Source: Monoraphidium neglectum
Taxonomy: Eukaryota; Chlorophyta; Chlorophyceae; Sphaeropleales; Selenastraceae
DNA length: 23,749 bases
Assembly (NCBI RefSeq): GCF_000611645.1
Contig: NW_014013085.1
Span: 1 to 23,749 of the forward strand
Reading direction: 5' to 3'
Position numbers and translations under genes: made by a program. The notes below the pieces were generated by a model. It was not told the DNA's origin. It made no database searches and was given only the letters and a program-made list of their open reading frames with translations. Below are positions 14,166 through 23,749 of the stretch, piece by piece. Each line of letters opens with the position of its first letter. The first letter of the stretch is position 1.

Positions 14166-15616
14166 TGCTGCTCCAATTGCTTCGGTCGCACTCACATCAG
14201 CATGGCCTGTTTCCGCAGACGGCCTCGGCTGCTACAGCCCTGGCAACGGCAGAGCAAGGGGCCACTGGTGACGCGCCGTGCGGGAGCTGCCGGCTCGTAA
14301 TGGGGGTTGAGCTCGCGCCAGCATCCAGGGTGGCGCGTACCGTGACTACAGGATCGGGCTGCAGCTTCTCAGCAACCGCTCTTCAGTGCCGCGGGGAAGG
14401 CGCAGCCGCGACCCCGGCCGTGGCAGCGCTGGCTGCGCAGCGCACGTGGAGCGGCAGCCTGGGTCTGCAGAGCAGCAGCGGCTGGCACTCGCGTGGCGAG
14501 AGCGGCGGGAGCGGAGGCGGCGGCGGCTCGGACGCGCATACAAGGTTCATCGACGCAGCCTTCGGCGGTTTTGGCAGCGCGGACTGCACGGGAGCGGGCA
14601 TGGGGCGCTGCGTCTCTGTGCCCATCCTGCCAGTGACTGGCGACGCTCTGGGTTCCCAGCTGCCTGCTGGCCTGCCGCCCTCCTGGATCTCGCCATCCTC
14701 GGACGCACGCCTGCCAGCACGGCCTGCTTCCGCCGCGCTGCCGCCGTTGGCGCGCCCGCGGCCTTCTTACGCCGCTTTTCCCTCGACGCCGGCGTGCGGC
14801 ACGGGCGACGAGCCCGTCGGGGCCGCCGCGGCCGCCTCAGTGCTTGCCGCGCAGTCCGTGCTCGACAGAGGCGGCCCGCAGGGCCCAGGGCTGGGTATGT
14901 CAGCTGGAGGGGCTGCCTCAAAGCCGCCCAACCTGCAGCTGTCGGCGGCCAATCCCCTGCTGTATGAGCAACGTGGCAGCCCGTGGCAGTACCACCACCA
15001 GGAGCAGCAGCAACAGCAGCAGCGGCATCAGCACCAGCAGCTGCAGCTGCAGGACCAACAGCAGCAGCTCGAGCCGTACCGAGATCTGGGGCTGGGGCTG
15101 CATTACTCCCTGCACCAACACCACCACCAGCCTCTGGGCCGTAGCCCCTCTATGCCCGCCGTGCCCACCGCATGGACACCTGGCATGACCTCATGGCCGC
15201 ACGGCGACCAGCTGCCACTGATGTTGCAGGACTGGCCATGTTTGGCCGTCGCAAACGCGGCCGTTGCTGCTGCCGCGCCGTCCTCGCTCGCTCGCTCTGC
15301 GGCAGGCTGCATGGGCGGCCCGGTTTCTCGCGTGCACTCGCTCCCGGTTCTCGCGCGGGCGCCCTCCGCGTCGTCCGCGCCCAGCACCGGCACGCCGGCG
15401 CCGCCTGCTGCCCCTGCGGCTCACCTGCCGGGCCGCCATGCGCCGCGAGCCGCCTCGCCGCCGCCGCCACCGCTCCCCAGCCACCACAGCGGTCAGATGC
15501 TGACAGATCACAGATTCAGGGGCGACATGCTGTGCCCAGATCAGGTGGCATCTGATCTCATGATGGAGGTTGATGACAGCCCCATGGACCGCTACTTTCT
15601 GGACGCCACCAATTAG
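11379..15616 (+). CDS. MYB-A: R2R3-MYB transcription factor with long Q-rich tail
   Basis: Nuclear DNA-binding regulator. Exons: 11379-11420, 11554-11660, 11966-12038, 12421-12557, 12974-13073, 13250-15616; 941 aa. Intron 1 has a GC donor (AAG|GCAAGT); it restores the conserved WTSKED. R2 tryptophans are W11, W31 and W51, the plant-type x19/x19 spacing, with [10 protein letters not shown] before W51. R3 has F64, W85 and W104, with [11 protein letters not shown] as in the plant MYB44-type group. F64 to W85 is 20 residues where 18 is usual. Either there is a true two-residue insertion or intron 3 uses another donor, GTG ATC|GTGGCG at 12033. Right after the domain comes [10 protein letters not shown], shared with MYB-B. 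Exon 6 (residues 154-941) is Gly/Ser/Pro/Ala-rich with Q16 at 14117-14164 and a Q/H-rich patch near 15000-15130. The acidic hydrophobic end ([17 protein letters not shown]) may be an activation segment. No targets can be inferred. Confidence 0.88.
12411..12588 (+). repeat. Near-identical block shared with MYB-B (copy A; partner 18878-19055)
   Basis: This 178-bp block covers the last 10 bp of intron 3, all of exon 4 and 31 bp of intron 4. It differs from the MYB-B copy at six sites: one in the acceptor tract, three in the exon, two in the following intron. All three exonic differences are synonymous third positions (CAA/CAG, GCG/GCA, CTG/CTC). Similarity is lost abruptly on both sides. Confidence 0.9.
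12601..12757. repeat. TG/CG-rich microsatellite in MYB-A intron 4
   Basis: A degenerate, mostly alternating TG/CG tract fills the middle of intron 4, with TGTGTGTGTGTGTG near 12711-12724 and many GTGCATG/GCGTGCGT units. It begins about a dozen bases after the end of the block shared with MYB-B. The matching intron of MYB-B (19025-19215) has no such tract. Confidence 0.9.
14117..14164 (+). repeat. CAG/CAA repeat encoding 16 glutamines in MYB-A
   Basis: Sixteen glutamine codons in a row, mostly CAG with two CAA near the start, followed at once by CTG-rich codons (LLLQLL). The Q tract is in the variable tail and has no equal in MYB-B, where scattered shorter Q runs occur instead. Confidence 0.9.
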
Positions 15617-16822
15617 GCAAGGTGCATGTTTCAGCATCGCACAGAGCGGCGCCGCGTTTGGCAGGGATCCCTTGCCTTGCTGCAAAGACGGCGACACCCG
15701 CCAGGCGCCGCCGACACGCCGGGTCCCGGCAAACCGTTGCCTGCTCGTCCTTGCGTGCGCCCACAGCGGCGTCGTGCAAGGGAGCACACTGCGCGGTGAT
15801 GGGCCGCAATCGTTGCGTCGTTGGATCTTCTCGCAGGAGTTCTTGGTGGGTACTTGTTGGTCACATCACCAGGCCCAGGTCGTTGCCGCAATAATGGTGC
15901 CCGCAGCAGCACATCCCAAGGCACCCGTGTGCACAATTCGCTGCGGTCTCGTCTCTGCAAATACCGCCTTGAAATTGTCCGCGTGCAATTCGCAGTGCAG
16001 CTTGCGACGTGCTGACTTGCTCGAGCGGCCTGCTGCAGCGCTCCACGCACGCCTGTCGCTTTTATCCGTGACGCGGCAATGCCTGTGCACTTGCCGCTGT
16101 GGCGTCGATTGCTGTCGCACGCCCAGCACCAAAGCTGGGCTCGGTGTGGCTGAATAATCTGCTTCCGGAGCATTTGCCTTGGTGCCAGGGCCTTGGGGAT
16201 GCCTTGTGGCTCGAGAGAGAGCGCTGCACACTGCTCCGCTCCGCACGCCCTCATTCCCGCACAAGCAGTGGGCATCTGCGTGGCCGTTCTTAAAGGCACT
16301 GTCAGAACCAACGCCCATGAACTGCACCCAACGTTTGGCGCTGTGGCTTGGTTTTCTGCACCTGTTTGTGTCTGTGCGTTCAGCGCCTGCGCTTCCCATC
16401 GGACTGGTCTGAGGGCGCCGCCGTTGAGCCTGCTGGGCCGGTGCTGCCATTCAGCTCGTGCCAGCCAGCGGCTGCCGCAACGCCTGCCAGATACATACCC
16501 TATTGCAAACCTTGCGGGATCCTGTGTTCTCCGATCCTCGTGCGCCGCCTGTGCAGTGCACTTGTCACATCTCGTGCAACATGCATCTGCACATCTTCCA
16601 TGCATTGTCATCAAAGCCTCGTTGCCGCCGCGTGTTGATGTGCGTTTGTCAACAGGATGCGTGTCCAATCGCTGACACCGCAAGAGGCAGGGCGGGCCGC
16701 GTAGCCTAAGGGAGCCCGTCCACGCCGCAGCAAACCCTGCACTTTTGCAGTGAAGGATATCCGCTCATCCGCGCGCCTCCTGGGCCAGACGTTGCATTTC
16801 CTCGCACTGTGCCACTGCACAT

Positions 16823-16827
16823 TGTAA
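16823..16827 (+). terminator. Possible polyadenylation signal TGTAA for MYB-A
   Basis: First TGTAA I can find after the MYB-A stop, about 1.2 kb downstream. It would imply a long but not unheard-of green-algal 3' UTR. Motif evidence only. Confidence 0.3.
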
Positions 16828-17716
16828 CTCCGGAGGCTGGGGTGCCTTGCGCAGGGGTTGGCGGGTGACGGAAAACAGTGTGCACCTGCCCTCTACGCTG
16901 CAGCCAGGGGGTCAGGGCTCGCCGGTTGGTGTCCATCCATCTGCCAGTTGGCATGGTGGGCCAGTGAAGGTGGGCGGGTGCCGGGCAGCAAGGCTGCGCG
17001 GTGGTCGCTGCTGTCTGAATGGCTTTTCGATAGCGATCCATGGGTGCCGAGTGCGGGGCGGGGGCCGTGGCCTGGTTGCGCTCGTGCTGAGCTGCGGTTG
17101 GACGTCAGCGATCGTGTGCCAACGCCGTTACCAGCGGATGGAGGGCAAGCACTAGTGGAAGCAGGCCAGTGGAAGGTTTGATCGGCTAGTCATAAGGTTG
17201 CATGTTTAAGACATCTTAATCACATGTTATTTGTTGCATGCTTCAACTATGGGTGGATGATTGTGCGGGCGAGGTTGCAACCATTTGGCAGTCTGCGCAT
17301 CAAGGGCGGTGCGAATCGCGTTGCTCTGCAGTCGAGACGTTTGCATGCATACACCGGCCATCAGTAGTTGAGGTATCCGTTCAGTTCAACAAGTCGTCAA
17401 GCAACAATAGGTATTGACACTAGCATAGCTCCTAGTATAACCTGATGAGAGTTGTGGTTGGCCGCTGCCATCTCACCACGGGCATGCTGTAGTGAGCGTG
17501 TGGCAAGCAGCAGAGTGCACAGAGCAAGTTGAACCCATGTCGCACTAGGGTCTGTGGGCCCTCAGATTTCCACATGCGACGGCTGCGGCTGGTGTCTACA
17601 TGGAACCCCATCAGCAAGTGGTGGCTGAGGCCTGAGTTTACGGCGGTTGTGACTGTTTGCCTCCAAGCAGCATCATGCTGTCACTTGCACGGCATGAGTG
17701 CACCATTATCATAGCG

Positions 17717-17724
17717 TATTTATA
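17717..17724 (+). promoter_or_regulatory. TATA-like element upstream of MYB-B
   Basis: TATTTATA sits in AT-rich DNA 368 bp upstream of the MYB-B ATG. If used, it implies a 5' UTR of over 300 nt. The second AT-rich patch at 17970-18000 is an alternative core promoter. Confidence 0.25.
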
Positions 17725-17731
17725 CCACACA

Positions 17732-18020
17732 CACGTGAAAATTGCTCATTCACTTCAAAGTGTGAGGCATCAAATCACGACCACCCCGACTTACAGTCGC
17801 GGACACCTTGACACAAGTCCAACACCATCACTGAGTTCGACGAGATTGCATCAAGACTAGATTTCATTAGTCGCCGTCACTCATCGGCTTGACCCACACC
17901 TGCAGCCACGGCCCCTTCCTCCCTTGTCATGCAGACTCCGGCTAGTATGGGGCACGAACACCACGTGAATACATAATTCATAGTTCAATTCATCAGAAAA
18001 GTACGCAGCTGAGCCACGTG
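17732..18020. promoter_or_regulatory. Three CACGTG (G-box) palindromes upstream of MYB-B
   Basis: CACGTG occurs at 17732-17737, 17962-17967 and 18015-18020, the last being 72 bp before the MYB-B ATG. In plants this hexamer is the core site of bHLH and bZIP factors. The hexamer also occurs elsewhere in this window, including inside genes, so the cluster is suggestive only. Confidence 0.3.
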
Positions 18021-18091
18021 TGCTTGGGCGGGTGGCTCATAGCGCAACTGGGAGGCTCATAGAGATCGAGCTTTGGGCTCGCACCTCGGTG

Positions 18092-21000
18092 ATGGAGGAA
18101 ACGGAGAAATCAGCCGTAATCCCGGGGTCTTCCCGCGGCTCTTGGACCCAGGAGGTGGGTGCAAATGGGCCAGGTGACAGCGCAGTGTCCGCATCGAGTG
18201 TCCAGCCAAACCGTGTCCTTCATGCACAGGAGGATGCCCTGCTGTGCCGTCTAGTGTCAGAAATGGGCACGAAGAGCTGGTCTGCAATAGCTTCGCGAGC
18301 CGGCGGCCTACGCTCGGGGAAGTCATGTCGCCTGCGGTGAGAGCTGCGTGTCGCCACCGCGTCTGTGCGCAACCCGTCACGCACGACGCCTGCAACGAGC
18401 CCCCGATGATCCAAATAGTTCGCCACAGCCGCCTGAATACCTTGGTGCTCCCGCTCAAAATTCATGTGCCGCTGGCCGGAGCCTGCCATCACATGCGACC
18501 TGGGGCAGGTGGCCACTGCGACGCCTCTCAAAGCCACCGCCGCCGCGTTGATTCAGGTGGCACAACCAGCTGAACCCTGAGGTCAACAAGACACCTTTTT
18601 CAGAATGGGAGCAAGCGGTTGTATTAGAGGCAAGCAAACTGGAAGTTGCAGCGCTGCGGGACTCCCACGGCAGGACAAACTGCCACTTGGCGGCCCGCGT
18701 CAGACGCTGCTACTGGGGTTGCAGAGACACGTGGCCCCAGCGATCTGAAATACTCTGAAATGCAGGGGTTGGGCCACACGCCCTGTTGCAGTCGGCGTTC
18801 CCCACTTGGCATCACAAAGAGTGCGAGGACGGCGCTGACGACACGTGCGCGTCCGCCCCTTCGCGCGTTACTTCACCCCACCCCTAGGCCCAGGCCCAGG
18901 AGTGCTACACCAACAGGTGGGCCGCCATCGCACGGCTGCTGGAGCGCCGCACCGACAACGCGGTCAAGAACCACTGGCACGCCACACTCAAGCGCAAGGC
19001 GCTCGCGGGGACGCTCCAGAACAGGTGAGCAGTTAGTGGTTGTGGTAAGAGGGGAGGGGGGCAGTAGGCGCCCAGATGTTTGGAGGCGGGCTGGCTTGAT
19101 CCTGAACTTCATCTTGCTGGGCTTGTCGACAGCGCTTGTCGGCTGTGGGAGAGGCGCAGCGGCTGCCCGTCCCCAGCCCAGCACAAAGCCTCACAGCCGC
19201 CGCCTGCCCCCAAAGGTACCTCGACCAGGGGGCAACCTTGGACTGGCTGCTGGCCAACCCAGAGCGCAAGGACCCCCGCGAGATTGCAGCTAGCGCGGCC
19301 AGCAAGAAGGTGCAGTGCCGGGCACGCGGGGGCGGTCCCAGAAGCACGCCTGGCGGCCGCCGCTTGGCGAGCCCACAACCCCGTTGGCATCTGACTGAGC
19401 CTCGGCTTGCCCCCCTTGCTGCCGCCAACGTGGTGATTACAATTGCTGCTGTGTTTGCATGCAGGTGGCAGCCGCAGTGCGCAAGCCAAGGGGCGGCGGC
19501 GTGCAGAAGCGAGCCCCGCAGCCGAGGCGAGCGAAAGCAGACAGCAGGCGTGCATCCGATGTCGCCAAGCACGGCATGAGCGACGGCAGCAACACAGAAA
19601 CGCAGGCGGACGCCGGCCCTTTGGGCGCGCCGCTGCATGCAGATAACAGCAGAGGCAGCAGCAGCGGCACGGGCATGGCTTGCGGTGGCCCCAGCAGGGG
19701 CGCGGCCCTGGCGGCCAGCAGCATGTCGCAGCTCCTGCCTCAAGGTGCCGGCATTTGTGCACACGAGGGCCAGGCGCCGGCCAGCCTGAGCGCTTGCGCA
19801 GCAGGCGTGCCCATGGCTTGCGCCGCCCCGTTTGAGGTGCACTTGCACCCCCGGTCCCCTCGCGTGGCGGCGGGTATGCAGCCCGTCGAACCGGGCGTGG
19901 GCGGCGCGCCTGCATGCTGCGGCACCAGCTGCGCGGATAGCATCTGGTCAAAGCCGTTGGTGCCGCACGCCCTGGGGCTGCACTTTGTAGCTGGCCAGTC
20001 TTGTGGTGCAGCAGGCGGCGGCGCATCTCCAGCCGCCCCTGAGACGGCGGGGCGGATGCCGCTGCTGCAGGACCTGCAGAAGGGGCAGCTGCTGCTGCAG
20101 CAGGGAACGGGCCAGCCAGCGCAGCGGCAGCAACAGCAGCAGCATGTCAACTGTGCCTCGTGTGTGGGCACCTTCATGCCGCACGATCCAGATCGCTGGC
20201 CTGTGGGGCCATCGTGCACCCCTAGGCTATCAAGCTCATTAAGCAGCAGCCAGCTCACCGTCCTGGCCTGTCAACCCACAGGCTACGCCCCGCCACTCCC
20301 GCACGGCCACGAGACTACCGCTGCGGCCCTGGCGCCGGCAAAGCTGGTGCCGTGGGCCTTCGCACCAGGGGGGCACGTCGACGGCCCGACGGCCACGCAC
20401 GCGACCGCACAGGCCTGCGCCGCGGTGGCTTCCCCGTCCCTGCCTCATCCGTACTTTGGCCACAGCAGCACGACCAGCCCGGCTCTGGACCACGCGGCCA
20501 CGCCACAGGTTCTTCCATGGGCCACGTCTCCGCACGTCTATCCACAGCAGCAGCGGCAGCAGCAGCGGCAGCAGCGGCAGCAACAGCAGCAACAGCTGGA
20601 TGCGGCAGCGCTCACGCGCCATGAGGCGGAGCTGCGCCTGCGTCTGCAAGGCGACGATGGGCTGCGGCGGCAGCTGATGGAGCGCCTGCTGCTGCTGCAG
20701 CGCTGTCGCGGGCGCGAGCAGCATCTGCAATCGCTGGCGCAGCAGCAGGCGGCGCACGCCCTACAGGAGCGGCTGCTTCTTGCCGGCCTGCAGGCAGCAG
20801 ACCAGCTGCAGCTGAGGCAGCAGCAGCTGCTGCAGCAGCAGGCCCTTGAGATGAAACTGGAACGGGAGCTTAGACAGCAGCGCTTGCCTCTGCCACTGCA
20901 GCACCAGCACCTGCAACAGGAGCACCCCAGCTCTTGTTGCGAGTTGCTTGATTCCACATGCGCCGCGTCAGCCGTCGAGCCGTATCCGGCCGCAACGTGC

Positions 21001-21246
21001 AACTATGTACCGCCGCCGGCCGACGCGTCGCCGCTCATGCAGGGGTGCGGGAGCGCGCCGCTCGGGCTGGCCAGCGGACGCGGCAGCCTCTTCGTACCTG
21101 TGCGGAGCAGCCCTGGCAGTGACGCTGTGCAGGAAGGTGATTTGGTGGCGAAGCGGCCACTGCTGGCGTGCAGCCACGCGCAGCCAATTGCGATGCTGAG
21201 CCCAGGGGATTCAGATATGGATCTGTTCATGAATTCATGGATGTGA
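18092..21246 (+). CDS. MYB-B: R2R3-MYB transcription factor, tandem paralogue of MYB-A
   Basis: Nuclear DNA-binding regulator. Exons: 18092-18154, 18230-18336, 18557-18629, 18888-19024, 19216-19309, 19465-21246; 751 aa. Exons 2, 3 and 4 are exactly as long as in MYB-A (107, 73, 137). R2 has W18, W38 and W58 with WTQEED across intron 1. R3 has F71, W92 and W111 and the same [11 protein letters not shown] core. Intron 3 is modelled with a GC donor (GAG|GCAAGC). Its acceptor CTAG is followed by two more AGs at 6-bp steps, and the middle one would give the normal 18-residue F-to-W spacing. After the domain comes [10 protein letters not shown]. Exon 6 (residues 159-751) carries a Q-rich region and, at ~535-634, a long Leu/Gln/Arg-rich helix likely to form a coiled coil, absent from MYB-A. 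The tail ends in [15 protein letters not shown], acidic and hydrophobic, a possible activation segment. ATG 18092 is the only in-frame ATG before the domain. Confidence 0.87.
18878..19055 (+). repeat. Near-identical block shared with MYB-A (copy B; partner 12411-12588)
   Basis: Second copy of the 178-bp block around exon 4, offset 6467 bp from the first. The exon sequence encodes the same 45 residues in both genes. Flanking exon 2 differs at about 44 of 107 positions and exon 3 at about 26 of 73, by my hand alignment. Confidence 0.9.
20549..20596 (+). repeat. CAG/CGG/CAA-rich stretch encoding a Q-rich run in MYB-B
   Basis: Imperfect repeat of CAG and CAA codons broken regularly by CGG (Arg), just before the coiled-coil region. 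Unlike the pure CAG tract at the left of the window, the arginine interruptions should stabilise it against slippage. Confidence 0.8.
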
Positions 21247-23749
21247 TCTGGCGTTTTTGATTGACAGGACGATGTCAGCAATGCGGAGCTGCGGCAAATG
21301 CGAAGCGCACCCGCCGACTGCCACCACACAGCGCACCGCGCGCCCAACAACCCAGAACTACCAATTCTTCAACGGCCGCGTCGACGCCCCTAATGGCATC
21401 CCTGTGTATGCACGTTCACCGGTACCCCTCATTGCCACTTCTGAAAGTTTAACCGTTTGACGCATCCCGACGACTGGCACATCTGGGCTCCTACCAGTCC
21501 CGAGCACGACGCTCACGCACCCCTGCGGGCCCTGCTGCTGCCTGCGTGAAAGCGCACTCTGGCCTGTGAGCACGTCCCGCACACGGCAGAAGCACCAGAG
21601 GCGTTCGTTGATATGCGCAGCACCCTGCGCACGGTTGAGCGCGCGCCTGACTTGCCTGCGGCGCCTGTTGACTTGGGCTTGAGGGTTTTGGTTCCGGCTG
21701 CATTGCGCGTACTTCTTTTTGGCTGCAACACCTCCTTCCAACCGGGCGCTCGCCACATGCGTCGCCTCACTCGGCCCTCTCCGCTGACACCCCACCGTGA
21801 TTTGCGCAATGGCCGGTCGGCCGTGCGCACCCCAGACAGTGTGGTGCGCTCGCAGGCCCCTGAGTCGCGCGCGTGGGGCGTGGGCCTCCTGCTTTTGAAC
21901 TGTGGCTGTGTGTGCGTGTGTGCGTGTGTGCGTTAGTACATGCGTGCGCGTGTGTGCGTGTCCGGCACTGAGCCGCGCGCATGTGGCAAACTTTCTTCAA
22001 CGCATGCCCAAAGCTGCGGGCCGCGGCTCCATCAGAGGCGTTGTCCGCTGAATGTCCCATCCCACAGCCGCTCCCGAGTCTCGCATTGCGCACTTCCCTT
22101 CACGGCACAGCCCCTTCACTCTACGGACGGGATTACTTCAAGGGTGCGGCCTCAACAGCCAGGCCGCTCGTGTCTCTGCCAGGGCTGCCATGGGCAAGCG
22201 GAGGTCGCTCAGTCCCCTCCAGCTGCTGCTGCGGTTTCTTCCTTAGGCCCGCCCTTCCTTCCTCACGCCCGACCTCACTGCTGCCATGCGTGCCTGCCGT
22301 CGTGCTGCTTTTTATCCTATCTTCACCCCGGCTATTTTTACGCTTGGGCGCCCAGCGGGGCTCGCCCGCATCTCAACAAGGCCGCGCTGCCGACGACCCG
22401 TGCATGGCAATACAGGCAAAGAGGAGGCGGGCAAATCGTTGCGTACTCGCGAGCGGTACGCTGGCTGGGCCGCTGCGCGACGTGCGCGGCGGTTTCGCGT
22501 GCCGCCACCGACCACGCAAGACTTTTTTCCTGTGGTATTCCAGATACTTCATTCGCATTCATCAGCGGAGGCGGGGTGGTTGCACTGTTCCAGGACGCAC
22601 TTTGCACTGTACCTGGTTGCGGCGGCCTGCCAGGCGCTAGCTGCGGGCCTGCGCCGCCTTGGTGGCCGGCGCGCATGTTCCACATGCATACAGCGCGTTG
22701 GCAGTTGAGTCTGAACAGGGTGGCGTGGGTGGCTCAGCTTCATGCCTTTTGCAACCAACGCAGGCGCCCGCGCGCCAGCCTCCCCAAACGCGCCCTCGTG
22801 CGCACCCGCTTTCATTGCGGGTGCACTCACATCGTTGGTGCGGCTGTCGAGCGCCTCAGCGTGTGTGCGCTTGTGTCGCAGGCACACCACCTGCACTGTG
22901 CTGCGCGCAGCAGCTCTCACTCATCAGACGGAAGGCATGCCCTGATCGGGCCCCAAGGTACATCGTTGATTGCACAATTATCTTGGTGTGCGCCACTGGG
23001 GCGGGGGGACCGGCCTCGCGCCGCCGACTTTGGCAGCACTGCTGCTCGATTGCGGCTCCGGCCAACGGCGCGTGCGCCAGGCTGCTGGCCCCTGGCATTC
23101 GTTTGGGTGAGGTCAAGCCAAGGTTTCTTGGCTTCATACATGCGCAATGCACAGTTGTATGTAGTAGCAGTCCTTGGGGCACACGGAAAGGGCGGCAGGG
23201 GGGCCCCCAGGCCATGCTTGCAGAGGCGGGCACAGGTTGCCTGGCTCGACCAGAAGAGAGCGGGACACGCATGCCTGCACAAGGGCACACGGACACCTAA
23301 AAACACCCGGACTCGCACGTGCTGTATGTGTACAATCAAAGCAACTGTGCATTGTGCCGCTGTACCTGTCGCCGTCCCTGGTCCCTGCAAATGGCTTACA
23401 TTTGCTGGTGTGTGCGCCGCCAGGTCCCCATCTTGTGCTGATCTGAGCAATTTGGCCGCAGCCATCACCCTGACCTCCCCTCTCATCAGCTAAACGCAAC
23501 TGTGCATGCGGGGCGCGCTCTCGCAAGTCCTGCTGCACTGCAGTCGCACCATAGTGACAAGCCCGCCCCCCACAATGATGCGCGCGTGCTACACTGAGCA
23601 CAAGGCCGTTGTCTTGGGTAACATATCAGTCCACATGCTTCTCTGCTTCACAGGCAAGGCGAGGATGCGCGGTTGCAGTGAGAGTGACCGAGAGGGTGAC
23701 CGGCTTGAGCAGCAGCCGGCGGCGCGATGCCCCCACTCTATGATTAAAA
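21247..23749. other. MYB-B 3' UTR and downstream DNA, no gene assigned
   Basis: I see no recognisable protein motif, RNA gene or clear polyadenylation signal (no TGTAA on the plus strand). A stop-free plus frame runs from ATG 21940 to 23493 (517 codons), but sampled third positions are only about 60% G+C, like the background and unlike the real exons here. The translation is rich in Cys, His and Arg without pattern. Part of this is probably MYB-B 3' UTR. Confidence 0.5.
21906..21960. repeat. TG/CG microsatellite downstream of MYB-B
   Basis: About 55 bp of mostly TGTGCG units broken once by TTAGTACA. It is similar in character to the tract in MYB-A intron 4 and the CA tract at 9320-9431, so such dinucleotide tracts recur in the non-coding DNA of this window. 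Confidence 0.85.

Larger units (their letters stand above)
15617..18091. other. MYB-A 3' UTR, intergenic DNA and MYB-B promoter region
   Basis: The left ~1.2 kb is GC-rich and probably MYB-A 3' UTR. From about 17180 on the DNA becomes AT-richer and holds the likely MYB-B promoter: TATTTATA at 17717-17724 and three CACGTG boxes. Several overlapping open frames exist on both strands, but none has recognisable motifs or the codon use of the real genes. I see no tRNA or other RNA gene. Confidence 0.5.

Noticed and set aside
15631..16683. Minus-strand open frame of 350 codons just downstream of MYB-A
   Set aside because: No motif, composition rich in Arg, Cys, Ala and Gln without pattern, and overlapped by several similar frames on the plus strand; likely chance in low-stop DNA of the MYB-A 3' region.
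18020..18091. N-terminal extension of MYB-B upstream of ATG 18092
   Set aside because: The frame is open but has no ATG, and the sequence overlaps a CACGTG box; start at 18092 is the first ATG.
19109..20026. Minus-strand 305-codon frame antisense to MYB-B
   Set aside because: Mirror of GC-rich coding exon 6 and adjoining introns; no recognisable domain.

Overview
This window looks like nuclear DNA of a green alga (Chlorophyta). The genes are split by many short GT-AG introns, the exons have GC-rich third codon positions, a plastid-type HSP70 carries an N-terminal transit peptide, and there are R2R3-MYB genes, CAG-encoded polyglutamine tracts and CA/TG microsatellites. I cannot fix the genus from the sequence alone.

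Layout. (1) 1-2038, minus strand: the 5' part of a gene for a very glutamine-rich, probably nuclear protein that runs off the left edge. (2) 2039-3224: intergenic DNA with the HSP70 3' UTR. (3) 3225-7760, minus: a complete plastid HSP70 (DnaK, HSP70B type) with 12 exons and 680 codons. (4) 7761-8753: HSP70 promoter region with a minimal heat-shock element. (5) 8754-10409, minus: a three-exon gene for a predicted plastid-targeted membrane protein of 270 aa. (6) 10410-11378: a head-to-head intergenic region. (7) 11379-15616, plus: MYB-A, a six-exon R2R3-MYB with a long Q-rich tail (941 aa). (8) 15617-18091: 3' UTR, intergenic DNA and the MYB-B promoter. (9) 18092-21246, plus: MYB-B, a tandem paralogue with the same exon layout (751 aa). 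(10) 21247-23749: no gene I can defend.

The most interesting structure is the MYB pair. Exons 2 and 3 have diverged to roughly 60% nucleotide identity. The exon encoding most of MYB repeat R3, plus about 30 bp of the next intron, is nearly identical between the genes. Only three exonic differences remain and all are synonymous, which points to a recent, sharply bounded gene conversion. The two genes also use GC donors at different introns, have ambiguous splice junctions in R3, and share an uncharacterised motif just after the DNA-binding domain.

The two left-hand complete genes are both predicted to act in the plastid, one as a stromal chaperone and one in a membrane. The MYB pair and the Q-rich protein look like nuclear regulators. 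Nothing in the sequence shows that the genes act together.
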